Positions 8,095-16,658 of a stretch of DNA of 64,000 bases are shown here, piece after piece. The stretch spans positions 62,001 through 126,000 of the forward strand of contig NZ_JAIEUL010000006.1 in assembly GCF_019599185.1 (NCBI RefSeq), written 5' to 3'. The first letter of the stretch is position 1, and each line of letters opens with the position of its first letter. This DNA comes from Cryobacterium inferilacus (GTDB lineage: Bacteria; Actinomycetota; Actinomycetes; Actinomycetales; Microbacteriaceae). The notes beneath the pieces were generated by a model. That model worked only from the letters and a program-made list of their open reading frames with translations, had not been told where the DNA came from and did not search any database. Both the position numbers and the translations under genes were made by a program.

Positions 8095-8153
8095 GCGAGA
8101 GGACAGTTGCGGCCCGTCGCGAGCCTCTACACGGGCCACAAGTGACCACTCGC
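8095..8153. repeat. Palindromic element A4, near-exact tandem copy of A3
   Basis: Over about 57 bp I see a single difference from A3 (CCTCCACACG versus CCTCTACACG). The 14 bp between them (GAGAGGACACCCAG) looks like a truncated start of a further copy. Such identity points to a recent duplication. It lies between the DUF559 gene and the end of deoA. Confidence 0.85.
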
Positions 8154-8177
8154 AGGCCGGGGCCTGCGGGTGGCGGG

Positions 8178-9491
8178 CTAGTTGGTGATGCGCTCGGCGA
8201 TCAGGGGGCCACCGTCGAGGATCGGGTCACCGGGGTCGCCGATGCGCCAGGCGCCCTCGACGGCCTCGAGGGCCCGCGCGAAACGCTCGGGCTCGTCGGC
8301 GCTGAGGGTGAACAAGGGCTCACCCATACGCACGGTGTCACCGGGCTTGGCGTGCAGGTCGATGCCGGCGGCGTGCTGCACCGGGTCCTGCTTGCGGGCG
8401 CGGCCGGCGCCGAGGCGCCAGGCGCCGATGCCGAAAGGCAGCGCCTGCTGCTCGACGAGCACACCGTCACGGTCGGCGAGCACCACGTGGGTTTCGCGAG
8501 CGACGGGCATGGGCGCGGTCGGATCGCCGCCCTGCGCACGGATCACGGCGTTCCACTTGTCCATGGCGCGGCCGTCCTTGAGCGCCGCCTCCACGTCCAC
8601 ATCGACGATGCCGGCCAGAGTGAGCATCTCGCGGGCCAGCGCGACGGTGAGCTCGACAACGTCGGCGGGGCCGCCGCCGGCGAGCACCTCGAGGGACTCG
8701 CGCACCTCGTTGGCGTTGCCGATGGCCAGGCCGAGGGGCACGTTCATGTTGGTCAGCAGGGCGGAGGTGGCCACCCCGGCGTCCTCGCCGAGCGCGACCA
8801 TGGTGCGGGCCAGTTCACGCGAACGTTCGATGTCCTTGAGGAACGCGCCGGAGCCGAATTTGACGTCGAGCACCAGCGCGCCGGTGCCCTCTGCGATCTT
8901 CTTCGACATGATCGACGACGCGATCAGCGGGATCGCCTCGACGGTGCCGGTGATGTCGCGGAGGGCGTAGAGCTTGCCGTCGGCCGGAGCGAGGCCGCTG
9001 CCGGCGGCGCAGATCACACCGCCGACGTCCTGCAGCTGCCGGAACATCTCCTCGTTGCTGAGGTTGGCGCGCCAGCCCGGGATGGACTCGAGCTTGTCGA
9101 GGGTGCCGCCGGTGTGGCCGAGGCCCCGGCCGGAGAGCTGCGGCACCGCGGCGCCGAAAACGGCCACGAGGGGCATCAGCGGCAGGGTGATCTTGTCGCC
9201 GACACCACCGGTGGAGTGCTTGTCGGTGGTCGGCTTGCCCAGGTCGGCAAAGCTCATCCGCTCGCCCGAGTTGATCATGGCCATGGTCAGGTCGCGGATC
9301 TCCCGGCGGGTCATGCCGTTGAGGAAGATCGCCATGGTCATGGCGGCCATCTGCTCGTCGCCCACGTAGCCGCGGGTGTACGCGTCGATCAGCCAGTTGA
9401 TCTGCGGCGTCGACAGCTCGCCCGCATCACGCTTGGCGTGGATCAGGTCGACGGCGTCGAAGGCTTCGATGGTGCGGGCGGTGGAGCTCAT
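8178..9491 (-). CDS. deoA: Thymidine phosphorylase
   Basis: 437 residues, the usual length for pyrimidine nucleoside phosphorylases. Phosphate-binding KHSTGGVGDK at 91-100, followed by LPLMPLVAVFGAAVPQLSGRGLGHTGGTLDKLESIPG, the family core. It splits thymidine/deoxyuridine to base and deoxyribose-1-phosphate. The stop codon of cdd directly abuts its ATG (9491), so the two are coupled. Last gene of the nucleoside importer operon (lipoprotein-ATPase-permeases-cdd-deoA). Confidence 0.95.
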   Translation of the reverse strand: MSSTARTIEAFDAVDLIHAKRDAGELSTPQINWLIDAYTRGYVGDEQMAAMTMAIFLNGMTRREIRDLTMAMINSGERMSFADLGKPTTDKHSTGGVGDKITLPLMPLVAVFGAAVPQLSGRGLGHTGGTLDKLESIPGWRANLSNEEMFRQLQDVGGVICAAGSGLAPADGKLYALRDITGTVEAIPLIASSIMSKKIAEGTGALVLDVKFGSGAFLKDIERSRELARTMVALGEDAGVATSALLTNMNVPLGLAIGNANEVRESLEVLAGGGPADVVELTVALAREMLTLAGIVDVDVEAALKDGRAMDKWNAVIRAQGGDPTAPMPVARETHVVLADRDGVLVEQQALPFGIGAWRLGAGRARKQDPVQHAAGIDLHAKPGDTVRMGEPLFTLSADEPERFARALEAVEGAWRIGDPGDPILDGGPLIAERITN

Positions 9492-9932
9492 TTAGTGGTC
9501 TTCCCGATAGGCGGCGAGCTGGCGGGGCCCGAAGGCGTCCGGCAGGACCTCGTCGATGGTGCGCACGCCGGAGACGGTCTCCAACAGCATGCCTGGCGCG
9601 GAGTGTTCGTAGAGCAGCTGGCGGCAGCGACCGCACGGCATCAGCGTGTTGCCGTCGCCGTCGACGCAGGAGAACGCCACGAGCTGGCCGCCGCCAGTGA
9701 GGTGCAGCACGGACACCAGCGCGCACTCGGCGCACAGGGTGAGACCGTAGGAGGCGTTCTCCACGTTGCATCCGCTGATCACCCGGCCGTCGCTGACCAG
9801 GGCGGCCGCGCCGACGGGGAACTTGGAGTACGGCACGTACGCGTGCGTCATCGCCTCGGCGGCCGCGGTGCGCAGCACGCCCCAGTCGATCTCGCCGGAG
9901 GTGGGGGTAGCGGTCACGGTCGTCTCCGTCAC
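9492..9932 (-). CDS. cdd: Cytidine deaminase
   Basis: 146 residues from a GTG at 9932 that overlaps the stop of the upstream permease as GTGA. Zinc/catalytic motif CAEC (Cys67, Glu69) and PCGRC (Cys100, Cys103), with substrate-binding CNVENASYG: the homotetrameric short cytidine deaminase family. It converts (deoxy)cytidine to (deoxy)uridine, the substrate class of deoA just downstream. Confidence 0.95.
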   Translation of the reverse strand: MTETTVTATPTSGEIDWGVLRTAAAEAMTHAYVPYSKFPVGAAALVSDGRVISGCNVENASYGLTLCAECALVSVLHLTGGGQLVAFSCVDGDGNTLMPCGRCRQLLYEHSAPGMLLETVSGVRTIDEVLPDAFGPRQLAAYREDH

Positions 9933-11227
9933 GATTTTATGTAGGGTTTGCCGGATGCCGCCGGGCCCCGCGAGGTGCCCACCAGACCGGCCACGGCGAA
10001 GATGGTGACCAGGTAGGGCAGCATCAGCATGAACTCGCTGGGCACCGGCGAACCGATGATGCTCAGCACGTTCTGCAGGTTGCTGGCGAAGCCGAACAAA
10101 AGCGCCGCGAGGGTGGCTCTGATCGGGTCCCATCGGCCGAAGATCACCGCCGCGAGGGCGATGAAGCCGGCGCCGGCCGTCATCTCCTTGCCGAAGGCGC
10201 CCACAGAGCCCAGCGTGAAGTACGCGCCTCCCAGACCGGCGACGGCGCCCGCGAGGGACACGTTCCAGAACCGGGTGCCGGTGACGTTGATGCCCACGGT
10301 GTCTGCGGCCTGAGGGTGCTCGCCGACCGCGCGCAGGCGCAGGCCCCACTTGGTGTGGAAGATACCGAAGTACACGGCCGCGACGGCGATGTACATGATG
10401 TAGACGATCAGGGTCTGGCGGAAGAACACCGGGCCGACGATGGGGATCTCGCTGAGCAGCGGGATGTTGATGCGCTCGAACTTGGGCGGCTGGTTGAGCA
10501 GCGCCTTGTTGGGTGCCAGCAGCTGCGAGAACAGGAACCCGGTGAGGCCGGTGACGAGCACGTTGAGCACCACACCGACGATGACCTGGTCGACGAAGTA
10601 CTTGATCGAGAACGCCGCGAGCACGAACGAGACCAGCACACCGGCGATCATGGCGGCGAGCAGGCCGAGCAACGGCTGCTGGGTGACGGAGGCGACCACG
10701 GCGGAGGTGAACGCCCCGGCCAGCAGCTGGCCCTCGATGGCCACGTTGACCACGCCGACCCGCTCGGAGATGACGCCGCCGAGGGCACCGAAGATCAGCG
10801 GTACGGCCAGGCTCAGCGAGCCGAACAGCAGGCCGGGCACCGGGATGCGTTCGTCGGCGGATGCCCAGGCGAGGAAACCGAGCAGGAGCAGGAACGCGAA
10901 CACCGAGTACAGCCAGATCGGCACCTTGCGGGAGCTCTGCACCATCCACACGCTGACGCCGGTGATGGCGGCGAGCAGGACGGTGACGACGATGCCGGTC
11001 TCCCTGGTGGGCAGCAGCACGTCGGGCAGCTGGATCAGGTCGCTCGAGGTGGACAACGACATGGTGCTGACGCCTGAACGGCCGAACACCACCAGCAGCA
11101 GGAAGCCGAGCACGGTGAAGACACCGAGGACGATCGGGGCCTTCCAGCTCTTGATGACCGTGGTGGCCGGCCCGTTGTCGGGGTCGTGCGGCTGCGTGGG
11201 CTGGTTCACGGGAGCGATCGTGCTCAT
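9929..11227 (-). CDS. Nucleoside ABC transporter permease (second subunit)
   Basis: 432 residues from the ATG at 11227. A hydrophilic start of about 30 residues is followed by ten or so hydrophobic segments of the BPD_transp_2 (branched-chain/monosaccharide) permease family, including the GALGGVISERVGVVNVAIEGQLLAGAFT core and the RAVGEHPQAADTVGINV coupling loop. Overlaps the preceding permease by ATGA. With the other permease, the double ATPase and the BmpA lipoprotein it forms a NupABC/YufNOPQ-type nucleoside importer; the operon partners cdd and deoA support nucleosides as cargo. Confidence 0.9.
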   Translation of the reverse strand: MSTIAPVNQPTQPHDPDNGPATTVIKSWKAPIVLGVFTVLGFLLLVVFGRSGVSTMSLSTSSDLIQLPDVLLPTRETGIVVTVLLAAITGVSVWMVQSSRKVPIWLYSVFAFLLLLGFLAWASADERIPVPGLLFGSLSLAVPLIFGALGGVISERVGVVNVAIEGQLLAGAFTSAVVASVTQQPLLGLLAAMIAGVLVSFVLAAFSIKYFVDQVIVGVVLNVLVTGLTGFLFSQLLAPNKALLNQPPKFERINIPLLSEIPIVGPVFFRQTLIVYIMYIAVAAVYFGIFHTKWGLRLRAVGEHPQAADTVGINVTGTRFWNVSLAGAVAGLGGAYFTLGSVGAFGKEMTAGAGFIALAAVIFGRWDPIRATLAALLFGFASNLQNVLSIIGSPVPSEFMLMLPYLVTIFAVAGLVGTSRGPAASGKPYIKS

Positions 11228-12489
11228 TTCGCCACCACCTCCTGGGTCACGTTCGGTACCGGTTTGCGGCGGGGAGCGCCGGGGGTCGGCAGGCGGAAGA
11301 TCGCCCGCACCAGCGGCGGCGCGGCGATGAAGAGCACGATGAGCGACTGCACGACCAGGACGATGTCGATGGGCACGCCCTCTGCCGCCTGCATCGAGAA
11401 GCTGCCGGCCTTGAACGCGCCGAACAGGATGCCTGCCGCGAACACGCCCCACGGCTTGGAGCGGCCGAGCAGGGCCACGGTGATGGCGTCGAAGCCGATG
11501 CCGGAGTCGATGCCGGCGCCGAAGCCGCTGGTGGTGGTGCCGATCACCTGGTTGATGCCGGCCAGGCCGACGAGCCCGCCGGAGAAGAGCATGGCGTAGA
11601 CGTACATGCGCTGCACACTGATCCCGGCCACCTTGGCGGCGTTGGGGTTCTCGCCGACGGCACGGAACTTGAAGCCCAGGCTGGAACGGCCCAGCAGCCA
11701 CCAGGTGAACACCGTGGCGGCGATGACGAGGATGAACCCGAAGTGCAGGTTGTAGCCGGGGCCGAGCAGGTCGAAGAACACCGAGTTGGGCTTGGAGGCC
11801 GGGCTCTGCGGGTTGTTGGAGCCGGGCGTCTTGAGGAACCCGTCCCGCAGCAGGTAGCTGACCAGGTAGAAGGCGATGTAGTTGAGCATGATCGTGGTGA
11901 TCACCTCGTGCGCACCGGTGCGGGCCTTGAGCAGCCCGACCAGACCACCCCAGAGGGCGCCACCGGCGACACCGGCGACGAGGGCGGCGACCATGTGGAT
12001 GCCGGCGGGCAGCTCCAGCGCGAAGGCGACCCAGCCGCCGAGGGTGGCGGCGATGAGCATCTGACCGCGCCCACCGATGTTGAACAGGCCCACCCGGAAC
12101 CCGAGCGCGACACCGAGACCGGCCGCGATCAGCGGGGTGGCGTACGTCAGGGTTTCGGTGAGGGGGCGGATGCCGTCGGCGAAGGTGTCGCGGCGGAAGT
12201 TGTAGATCGACCCCTGGAACAGGGCCGAATAGGCGCCGGACACGGCCTGCCAGACGGCGCTGAGCAGGTCGGTGGGCCGGGAGAAGAAGTACCCGGCGCT
12301 CTCCTGCACGTCTTCGTTGGTGAACGCGATCATGACCGCGCCCACGGCGAGGGCGATGACGACGGCGAGCACCGAGATGATGGCGTTACCGGTGGTGATC
12401 TCCCGGAAGATGCCGTGCCAGCGGGACTCCTCGACCGGCTCCGGCGTGGGGGTGCGCCCCGGGGCGGGTGGTTCCTGGACGGCGCTCAT
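11224..12489 (-). CDS. Nucleoside ABC transporter permease (first subunit)
   Basis: 421 residues. A proline-rich cytoplasmic N-terminus (1-30), then a transmembrane helix (about 38-57), a large periplasmic-side loop with FFSRPTDLLSAVWQAVSGAYSALFQG, and a BPD_transp_2 permease core with FRVGLFNIGGRGQMLIAATLGG and the FRAVGENPNAAKVAGISV coupling loop. Heterodimer partner of the next permease. Starts by ATGA overlap with the ATPase gene. Confidence 0.9.
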   Translation of the reverse strand: MSAVQEPPAPGRTPTPEPVEESRWHGIFREITTGNAIISVLAVVIALAVGAVMIAFTNEDVQESAGYFFSRPTDLLSAVWQAVSGAYSALFQGSIYNFRRDTFADGIRPLTETLTYATPLIAAGLGVALGFRVGLFNIGGRGQMLIAATLGGWVAFALELPAGIHMVAALVAGVAGGALWGGLVGLLKARTGAHEVITTIMLNYIAFYLVSYLLRDGFLKTPGSNNPQSPASKPNSVFFDLLGPGYNLHFGFILVIAATVFTWWLLGRSSLGFKFRAVGENPNAAKVAGISVQRMYVYAMLFSGGLVGLAGINQVIGTTTSGFGAGIDSGIGFDAITVALLGRSKPWGVFAAGILFGAFKAGSFSMQAAEGVPIDIVLVVQSLIVLFIAAPPLVRAIFRLPTPGAPRRKPVPNVTQEVVAK

Positions 12490-14003
12490 GCTGCGGCTCC
12501 TTCTTGGGGGTTTGCGCCCGCCATCATCAGACCCAGAACGGATCGGGGGGTGTCGCCGGGCACGATGCCCACGATGCGTCCGCGGTACATCACCATGATG
12601 CGGTCGGCGAGGGCGGCGACCTCGTCGAGTTCGGTGGAGATCACGATCACCGGCGTGCCGGCATCCCTGGTCGCGACGATGCGTTCGTGCACGAATTCGA
12701 TCGAGCCGACGTCGAGGCCGCGGGTGGGCTGGGCGGCGATGAACAGTCGCAGGTCCCGGCTGAGTTCTCTGGCCAGGACCACCTTCTGCTGGTTACCGCC
12801 GGAGAGGCGGCCGACGGGGGTCTCGATGCCCTGGGACCGCACGTCGAACTCCCGCACCTTGCTGCGGGCGAAGTCGGCGAGGTAGGACAGCTGCAGGTTG
12901 AACCGCTTGACGAACGGCAGTTTGTTGGAGCGGTCGAGCATGAGGTTCTCGGCGATGGTGAACGCGCCGACGAGGCCGTCCCTGGTGCGGTCCTCTGGCA
13001 CGAACCCGACACCGGCGTCGAGCACCTGCCGAACCGAACGGTTGCGCAGCGACTTGCCGTCGAGGCTGATCTCGCCCAGCACCCGCGGTTGCAGGCCCAT
13101 CAGGGCCTCGGTGAGTTCGGTCTGGCCATTGCCCTGCACACCGGCGATGGCGAGGATCTCCCCGACCTTGACGTCGAAGGAGACGTCGTTGACGAGCACC
13201 TGACCCGTGCGGTCGACCACGGTGAGGTTGGAGACCACCAGGGCAGGAGCGCCCGGTGTGGCGGGCGCCTTGTCCACGGTGAGGTCGACGGCCCGACCCA
13301 CCATGAGGGTGGCCAGCTCTTCGTTGTCTGCGGTGGGCGAGGCCTCACCGACCACCTTGCCCAGGCGGATGACGGTGATCCGGTCGGCCACCTCGCGCAC
13401 CTCGCGCAGTTTGTGGGTGATGAAGACGATGGAGGTGCCCGCATCCTTGAGCTGGCGCATGATGACCATCAGCTCGTCGGTCTCCTGCGGCGTGAGCACG
13501 GCGGTGGGTTCGTCGAAGACCAGAACCTTGGCGTCACGGGAGAGCGCCTTGATGATCTCCACCCGCTGCTGCACCCCGACGGGGAGGTTCTCGACGAGGG
13601 CGTCAGGGTCCACGTGGAATCCGAACCGGTCGGAGATCTCCTTGACCCGCACGCGCGCGGCCGCCAGGTCAAGACGTCCGCCGAGCGTGGTCTCCTCGTG
13701 TCCGAGCATGACGTTCTCGGCAACGGTGAAGACCGGGATGAGCATGAAGTGCTGGTGCACCATGCCGATGCCGGCGGCCATCGCGTCGCCGGGTCCGGCG
13801 AAGTGCTGGGCGACCCCGTCGAGCAGGATTTCGCCCTCCTCAGCTCGGTACAGGCCGTAGAGCACATTCATCAGGGTGGACTTGCCTGCCCCGTTCTCGC
13901 CGAGGAGGGCGTGGATCTCGCCTGCTTCCACGGTGAGGTTGATGTCGTCATTGGCAACCAGGGCACCGAATCTCTTCGTAATGCCGCGAAGTTCGAGCTT
14001 CAT
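12486..14003 (-). CDS. Nucleoside ABC transporter ATP-binding protein (two fused NBDs)
   Basis: 505 residues from the ATG at 14003 (MKLELRGITKRFG). The first nucleotide-binding domain has Walker A GENGAGKST (35-43), a degenerate signature LPVGVQQRVEI and Walker B VLVFDEPTAVL. The second has a weak Walker A, GVQGNGQTEL, but a good signature LSGGNQQKVVLA. Such asymmetry is normal for the carbohydrate/nucleoside double ATPases. An in-frame extension upstream to 14189 exists but runs into the terminator-like hairpin and lacks family similarity, so it is not used. Confidence 0.92.
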   Translation of the reverse strand: MKLELRGITKRFGALVANDDINLTVEAGEIHALLGENGAGKSTLMNVLYGLYRAEEGEILLDGVAQHFAGPGDAMAAGIGMVHQHFMLIPVFTVAENVMLGHEETTLGGRLDLAAARVRVKEISDRFGFHVDPDALVENLPVGVQQRVEIIKALSRDAKVLVFDEPTAVLTPQETDELMVIMRQLKDAGTSIVFITHKLREVREVADRITVIRLGKVVGEASPTADNEELATLMVGRAVDLTVDKAPATPGAPALVVSNLTVVDRTGQVLVNDVSFDVKVGEILAIAGVQGNGQTELTEALMGLQPRVLGEISLDGKSLRNRSVRQVLDAGVGFVPEDRTRDGLVGAFTIAENLMLDRSNKLPFVKRFNLQLSYLADFARSKVREFDVRSQGIETPVGRLSGGNQQKVVLARELSRDLRLFIAAQPTRGLDVGSIEFVHERIVATRDAGTPVIVISTELDEVAALADRIMVMYRGRIVGIVPGDTPRSVLGLMMAGANPQEGAAA

Positions 14004-14069
14004 AGTCTTCGATTCTATTGAGGTATCGCCCGGGCCGGGCCGCTCGCCCGGGGCGTCACGCACAGAAGC

Positions 14070-14099
14070 GGGGAGGCCAGCGAATGCGCTGACCTCCCC
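14070..14099. terminator. Hairpin between the lipoprotein and ATPase genes
   Basis: GGGGAGGCCAGCG (14070-14082) pairs with CGCTGACCTCCCC (14087-14099), 12 of 13 positions. It lies in the 151-bp gap downstream of the BmpA gene and upstream of the ATPase, so it may be a leaky terminator or mRNA stabiliser giving more binding protein than transporter. No T-run is present. Confidence 0.6.
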
Positions 14100-14154
14100 G
14101 ATTCCTGACCGGCGAACCGCGACGTGCGGATTCGGTCGTGTTACTGCGTTCTGA

Positions 14155-15252
14155 TTACGGCGTTGCTTCGGACTCGACGACGATGTCACCGCTGATGATG
14201 GCGGCTTCGATCTCGTCCAGTGCGGTCACGACGGCGGGGTCGACCTTGGACTCCCACTCGTGCAGCGGGGCCAGGCCAACGCCCTCGTTCTCCAGGGTGC
14301 CGACGTAGGGCTCGCTGGTGAAGTCATCGGCGGCCGCGTCGGTGATGATCTGCTGGGTGGCGTCGGTCATCGACTTCATGATCGAGGTCAAGTACAGGTC
14401 GGCGAAGTCCGGGGCGGTCTCGAACAGGTCGCTGTCGACGCCGACGATGGCAACGTCCTTGCCGGATTCGGTGATGGCCTGCGCGGTGCCCTGGAAGAGC
14501 GGTCCGGCGACCGGGAGGATGATGTCGGCACCGGCGTCGATCAGGCCCTGGCTGAGGGTCTTGCCCTGGTTGATGTCTTCGAAGCCACCCGCGAACAGGC
14601 CTTCCTGGGTTTCCTTGTTCCAGCCGGAGAGCTGCACGTCGGCGCCGTTCTCGGTGTTGTAGTAGTCGATGCCGTCGGCGAAGCCGTCCATGAAGATGGT
14701 GACGGACGGGTACTGCATGCCGCCGAAGGTGCCGACGGTGCCGGTGGTGGTGGTGCCTGCGGCGAGGTAGCCGGCGAGGAACGCGGCCTGCGCGGTGTCG
14801 TAGAGGACCGGCTTGACGTTGTCGAGCTCCAGCGGGCTGAAGTCGTCGTTGGAGAGCGCGGAGTCGATGATCGCGAAGTTGATGTCCTCGTTGGCCAGGG
14901 CCGCGTCGCGGGTGGCGTTGGCGAGTGCGAAGCCGACGGTGAGGATGAAGTCGCAGCCCTGGTCGACCATGCTGGTGACGTTGCCGTCGTACTGGTCGGC
15001 TGAAGCGGATTCGGCCTCGAGGAAGTCGACGCCGAGCTCGTCGGACGCTGCCGAGATGCCCTCGTAGCTGGACTGGTTGAACGACCTGTCGTCGAAGCCG
15101 CCGAAGTCGGAGACGATGCAGGGGGTGAAGTCAACCGCAGCGTCGTCGGCTGCGCCGTCCTCAGTGGGGGCCGGCGCACACGCCGCGAGCAGAGCGAGAA
15201 CGCCGAGAGAGGCAAGGCCGCCGAGCGTTGCCTTGCGGGTCGTGATTGTCAA
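14155..15252 (-). CDS. bmpA: BmpA/Med-family nucleoside-binding lipoprotein
   Basis: 365 residues. Signal peptide with basic start (TTRK), hydrophobic stretch and lipobox LLAAC (Cys25), then an acidic linker and a periplasmic-binding fold of the BMP family (SDFGGFDDRSFNQSSYEG, GTFGGMQYP..FMDGFADGI). It captures nucleosides outside the membrane for the permeases encoded next. The start is an unusual TTG at 15250-15252, supported by a GGAGG six bases upstream and by the lack of another start giving a full signal peptide. Confidence 0.9.
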   Translation of the reverse strand: MTITTRKATLGGLASLGVLALLAACAPAPTEDGAADDAAVDFTPCIVSDFGGFDDRSFNQSSYEGISAASDELGVDFLEAESASADQYDGNVTSMVDQGCDFILTVGFALANATRDAALANEDINFAIIDSALSNDDFSPLELDNVKPVLYDTAQAAFLAGYLAAGTTTTGTVGTFGGMQYPSVTIFMDGFADGIDYYNTENGADVQLSGWNKETQEGLFAGGFEDINQGKTLSQGLIDAGADIILPVAGPLFQGTAQAITESGKDVAIVGVDSDLFETAPDFADLYLTSIMKSMTDATQQIITDAAADDFTSEPYVGTLENEGVGLAPLHEWESKVDPAVVTALDEIEAAIISGDIVVESEATP

Positions 15253-15458
15253 GATTGACCTCCAGATGAGGCCCGGCGTGGGATCGCGCGGGCTGCTATA
15301 TGGCTTACACGTTACCCAGAAGATCCCGGCTCACATGAGCAAACCGACACTGTAGCCAAATGGTTATCAAGCCGCGACATTCCGGAAATGCCGACGACAC
15401 AATTCGTCACCTGGTCGGGGCTATTCCTGAGGAACCCTCGCCGAGGGCCGTCTGGCTG
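15253..15458 (-). promoter_or_regulatory. Promoter region of the nucleoside importer operon
   Basis: 206 bp between the end of manC and the TTG start of bmpA, both on the minus strand. It holds the bmpA ribosome site, a small palindrome GCTCACATGAGC (15329-15340) that could be an operator, and AT-richer DNA near 15293-15305 where a -10 could sit. I see no convincing -35. Nothing coding is supported here. Confidence 0.4.
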
Positions 15459-16580
15459 TCAGAGGACGTCCGAGCTGCCGGAGAGCCGCAGCGCGTCGAC
15501 GACGGCCTTGACCTTCTGGGCGTTCGCGCTGGTGGTGACCAGCAACGCATCCGGGGTGTCGACGACGACGATATCGTCGACGCCGATCAGCGCGATCATG
15601 CGCTTGGTGTGGCTGACCACGATTCCGCTGGAGGAGTCGGCGAGCACCCGGGCGCCCTCGCCGAGGATCGCCAGGTCGCGCTTGCGGCCGTTGGCGTGGA
15701 TCTTGGCGATGGAGGCGAAGTCTCCGACGTCATCCCAGTCGAACTGGCCGGGGATGACGGCCAGCTTGCCCTGCGCGGCGGCAGGTTCGGCGACGGAGTA
15801 GTCGATGGCGATCTTGGTGAGCTTGGGCCAGACCTTGTCGACGACGGCGCCACGGCGCGGGGTGTCCCAGGCCTCGGCGAGTTCAAGCAGACCGGCGAGG
15901 AGTTCCGGCTCGGTGGCGCCGATCTCCTCGAGCAGCCGGTCGGCGCGGGCGATGAACATGCCGGCGTTCCAGAGGTACTGGCCGCTGGAGAGGTACCGCT
16001 TGGCGGTGGCCGGGCTGGGCTTCTCGACGAAGGAGTTGACCGACTGCGCGCTCGGGGCGCCCGGGATGTCCAGGGTCGCGCCGGTCTTGATGTAACCGAA
16101 GCCGATGGCCGGCTCTGTGGGCTGGATGCCGATGGTGACGATGAGCCCGGTGTCGGCGGCGGCGATGGCCTCGACCACGGCCTGGCGGAACGCGGCCGGG
16201 CCCTTGATCACGTGGTCGGCGGCGAACGAGCCGATGATCACACCGGGTTCGCGGCGTTCCAGGATGGCGGCGGCCAGGCCGATCGCGGCCGAGGAGTCGC
16301 GCGGTTCGCTCTCGAGCACCACGTTCAGGTCGGCCAGCTCCGGCAGCTGCTCCTCGACGGCGGCGCGGTGCGCGCGCCCGGTGACGACCATGATGCGCTG
16401 GTCGCCGGAGAGCGGCGCGAGCCGGTCCCAAGTGGCGCGCAGCAGGGTCTGCCCGCTGCCGGTGAGGTCGTGCAGGAACTTGGGGGCGTCGGCGCGGGAC
16501 AGCGGCCACAACCGGGAACCGATCCCGCCAGCGGGGATGACACTGTAGAAGCGGTCGAGGGCGTCGCTGGAGGTAGGCAT
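15459..16580 (-). CDS. manC: Mannose-1-phosphate guanylyltransferase
   Basis: 373 residues. Nucleotidyltransferase signature PAGGIGSRLWPLSRADAPKF (16-35), then SFAADHVI and FVEKPS in the expected order. The C-terminal mannose-6-phosphate isomerase domain of bifunctional ManC enzymes is absent, so this is the short GDP-mannose pyrophosphorylase form common in actinobacteria. It makes GDP-mannose from mannose-1-P and GTP, for mannosylation of glycolipids or polysaccharide. Divergent from a GT4 glycosyltransferase with 78 bp between the starts, an association that fits mannosyl transfer. Confidence 0.92.
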   Translation of the reverse strand: MPTSSDALDRFYSVIPAGGIGSRLWPLSRADAPKFLHDLTGSGQTLLRATWDRLAPLSGDQRIMVVTGRAHRAAVEEQLPELADLNVVLESEPRDSSAAIGLAAAILERREPGVIIGSFAADHVIKGPAAFRQAVVEAIAAADTGLIVTIGIQPTEPAIGFGYIKTGATLDIPGAPSAQSVNSFVEKPSPATAKRYLSSGQYLWNAGMFIARADRLLEEIGATEPELLAGLLELAEAWDTPRRGAVVDKVWPKLTKIAIDYSVAEPAAAQGKLAVIPGQFDWDDVGDFASIAKIHANGRKRDLAILGEGARVLADSSSGIVVSHTKRMIALIGVDDIVVVDTPDALLVTTSANAQKVKAVVDALRLSGSSDVL

Positions 16581-16658
16581 TGCGCCAGACTACAGCTCGG
16601 CCGAGCCTGTTCACCGAGGGTTCATCGTGTGGACGCCTGCCCTGCCTACTCTGGCGGC

